NCBI GenBank assembly: GCA_030592105.1
Contig: JAUVKE010000155.1
Location: forward strand, 1 to 6,399
DNA length: 6,399 bases
Source of the DNA: Desulfobacteraceae bacterium
GTDB taxonomy: Bacteria; Desulfobacterota; Desulfobacteria; Desulfobacterales; BuS5
Reading direction: 5' to 3'
Shown: one piece after another, positions 5,070-6,399 of the stretch
Layout: every line of letters starts with the position of its first letter
Position numbering within the stretch: position 1 is the first letter of the stretch
Translations under genes and position numbers: made by a program
Notes under the pieces: generated by a model
The model's database searches: none
Seen by the model: only the letters and a program-made list of their open reading frames with translations
Told to the model about the DNA's origin: nothing

Positions 5070-5370
5070 TCTTATTAACCATTTGATTTTACAGTATATG
5101 TTGCATTACAGCCAACTATATTGTTTGGTTTTGTAAAAGAAACTGACACCTGTAAATAAGGATAAACTAATAAAATTTTGATATAAAACTATCCAGCAGC
5201 TTGTATTTATTGATAAAATTAAATTTATTCAGAAAACAGAAGAATTTATACGGATAAATATATCTTAAAATGGTGTTGGAATACTTTACAATTTGCTGCC
5301 ATACAGGTTAACAAATTCAGAGTTCATTGTGGAAGATTATTATTAAAGGATAATTTTTTCCATACAATGT
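5070..5370. other. AT-rich spacer, possible activator-binding region
   Basis: No reading frame is supported in these 301 bp between the kinase gene and the sigma-54 promoter, and no clear terminator follows the kinase. The region lies where an enhancer-binding protein would bind. An inverted pair, TTTACAG (5088-5094) and CTGTAAA (5150-5156), is centred about 55-60 bp upstream of the -24 box, with a palindromic TTTTGTAAAA between (5129-5138). These are only candidates; in such AT-rich DNA they could arise by chance. Confidence 0.3.
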
Positions 5371-6399
5371 TTAACCGTTTTCAGGTTTTACAACATCTGC
5401 CATAGGGAGCCTGATTATAAACCGGGCCCCTCCCTGGGCAACATTTTTTGCGGATATTGTCCCTTTAAGGCTTTTTATGAGCTGCCTCCCCTGCCAAAGT
5501 CCGACTCCGCTCCCTTTGGGCCTGGTAGTTTTAAACGGTTCAAAGAGTGCATTGGGTAGTAGACTTTTTTCAATACCAGGGCCGTTATCCGTGATTTCAA
5601 TAACTGCCTCCCTGTGAAAATTATCCTGTAAAAGATTTATTTTGGCCACTGTTTTTTCCCCTCCTGCCTCCAAAGCGTTGATAAACAGGTTTTCCAGGAC
5701 ACGGCGCAAGAGTTCAGGATCAGTACGCGCTAAAATACCCGTGGGGCAGTTAAGGTCAATTTCCATTATCTCTGATTTTTTCGCCATTTGCTGACAGTAA
5801 TCCTTTAGTAAGATGCCAAGATCCAGATTCTGCCAAACAGGGATGATCTCCCCCTTGATCATGCTTAATCGTTCCTGCACCTTTGCCATTCTGCCCAGGG
5901 AATCATCCACAGCCTCCAGTATATCCTGCTGAAATTCGGGTTTATGAATATGAGCCGGAGCGTTTTCCCTGACCAGTGACAATATGGTCGCTGCATTTTT
6001 TAAATCGTGGAGCACAAAGGCTGATAGTTTGTCCCAGGCTTCTATTTCACGGATGTGAGCCAGCTTTTCGGCCATTTGAACAGCAAGGAGCGCTGATGCT
6101 GCTTGAGTACCAACGGCTGTAAGGAGGTCAAAATCATCAGGGCCATAATTCCCCCCTGTAAATTCCGGTCCAAGACCGATGAGACCGACAATCCGGTCAC
6201 CAATAAAAAGCGGGGAAATCAAAACAAGATCATGAGCAATCATAAAATCGGATAACTGCTCCATTACATTTTTCCAGGCTCCATCAGGTTCTTTTTCTTT
6301 AATATAAAAACAGGGGTTGGTTTTAAGATACTCGATCAGAGGATTGTTTAGTGCAAGTCTTTTCATTCCCCATTTGACACCTGCCTTTTTTGAAACAGC
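5371..6399 (-). CDS. prsK: PrsK-like PEP-CTERM system histidine kinase (C-terminal part)
   Basis: The frame is open to the window edge: eleven more codons without a stop precede the first ATG at 6366, and no good ribosome binding site lies there. This is therefore the last 342 residues of a larger protein; full PrsK is about 680 aa, with N-terminal membrane helices. Counting from that ATG, the end of a GAF domain covers about 1-100 (SPLFIGDRIVGLIGLG). A short helix leads to the phospho-acceptor box SAFVLHDLKN with His120. The ATPase domain has N-box ENLFINALEAG (N226, N230), G1 box DNGPGI (260-265), F box LFEPFKTT and G2 box GSGVGL (285-290). The FVLHDLKN box and the FKTTRPKGSGVGL-RQLI ending are characteristic of PrsK. 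It would phosphorylate the sigma-54 activator PrsR to switch on PEP-CTERM genes, one of which lies just downstream. Confidence 0.85.
   Translation of the reverse strand, partial: AVSKKAGVKWGMKRLALNNPLIEYLKTNPCFYIKEKEPDGAWKNVMEQLSDFMIAHDLVLISPLFIGDRIVGLIGLGPEFTGGNYGPDDFDLLTAVGTQAASALLAVQMAEKLAHIREIEAWDKLSAFVLHDLKNAATILSLVRENAPAHIHKPEFQQDILEAVDDSLGRMAKVQERLSMIKGEIIPVWQNLDLGILLKDYCQQMAKKSEIMEIDLNCPTGILARTDPELLRRVLENLFINALEAGGEKTVAKINLLQDNFHREAVIEITDNGPGIEKSLLPNALFEPFKTTRPKGSGVGLWQGRQLIKSLKGTISAKNVAQGGARFIIRLPMADVVKPENG

Noticed and set aside
5143..5176. Sigma-70-like promoter CTGACA ... TAAAAT in the PEP-CTERM upstream region
   Set aside because: The two hexamers are 22 bases apart, too far, and they point away from the PEP-CTERM gene. 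The likeness of 5160-5177 to 2949-2966 is explained by AT-rich sequence.
5280..5370. Terminator after the prsK-like gene
   Set aside because: Only weak similarities (CCATACA twice) and no stem followed by a U run on the minus strand.

Overview
The window looks like a piece of an AT-rich Gram-negative chromosome, most plausibly from a sulfate-reducing deltaproteobacterium (Desulfobacterota, Desulfobacterales-like). The evidence is a PEP-CTERM sorted exoprotein, a PrsK-type histidine kinase, a textbook sigma-54 promoter, flavin-dependent thymidylate synthase (ThyX) and generally AT-rich spacers. The taxonomic call is an inference from gene content and style; no rRNA or other marker is present.

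Layout. Positions 1-438 contain no gene. They hold a cluster of small elements bounded by inverted repeats: an inverted-repeat pair at 1-8/113-120, then two related Correia-like units (127-245 and 325-420) in opposite orientation, the first carrying a probable terminator. Positions 439-2684 hold three minus-strand genes, in transcription order a fumarylacetoacetate hydrolase-family enzyme (start moved to 2684), thyX (TTG start with a strong ribosome binding site) and a class I SAM-dependent methyltransferase (start moved to 1065). The last two are 34 bp apart and probably cotranscribed. Positions 2685-3085 are intergenic and contain an 84-bp miniature transposable element with 17-bp inverted repeats and a perfect 8-bp target duplication. 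It lies directly against a sigma-70-like promoter for the plus-strand gene at 3086-4210, a secreted serine alpha/beta hydrolase. A strong bidirectional terminator (4231-4263) separates that gene from the convergent PEP-CTERM gene.

The PEP-CTERM part is the most coherent system here. A 229-aa exported protein with a C-terminal PEP-CTERM sorting signal (4294-4983, minus) is preceded by a consensus sigma-54 promoter (5054-5069) and a 7-bp leader hairpin. Upstream lies the C-terminal part of a PrsK-like GAF/histidine kinase (5371-6399, cut by the window edge). In known PEP-CTERM systems PrsK acts with the sigma-54 activator PrsR to switch on PEP-CTERM protein genes. Kinase, sigma-54 promoter and sorted protein next to one another therefore suggest a local regulator-target module. 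No prsR is present in the 387-bp gap after the kinase.

No rRNA, tRNA, CRISPR array or full-length insertion sequence was seen.
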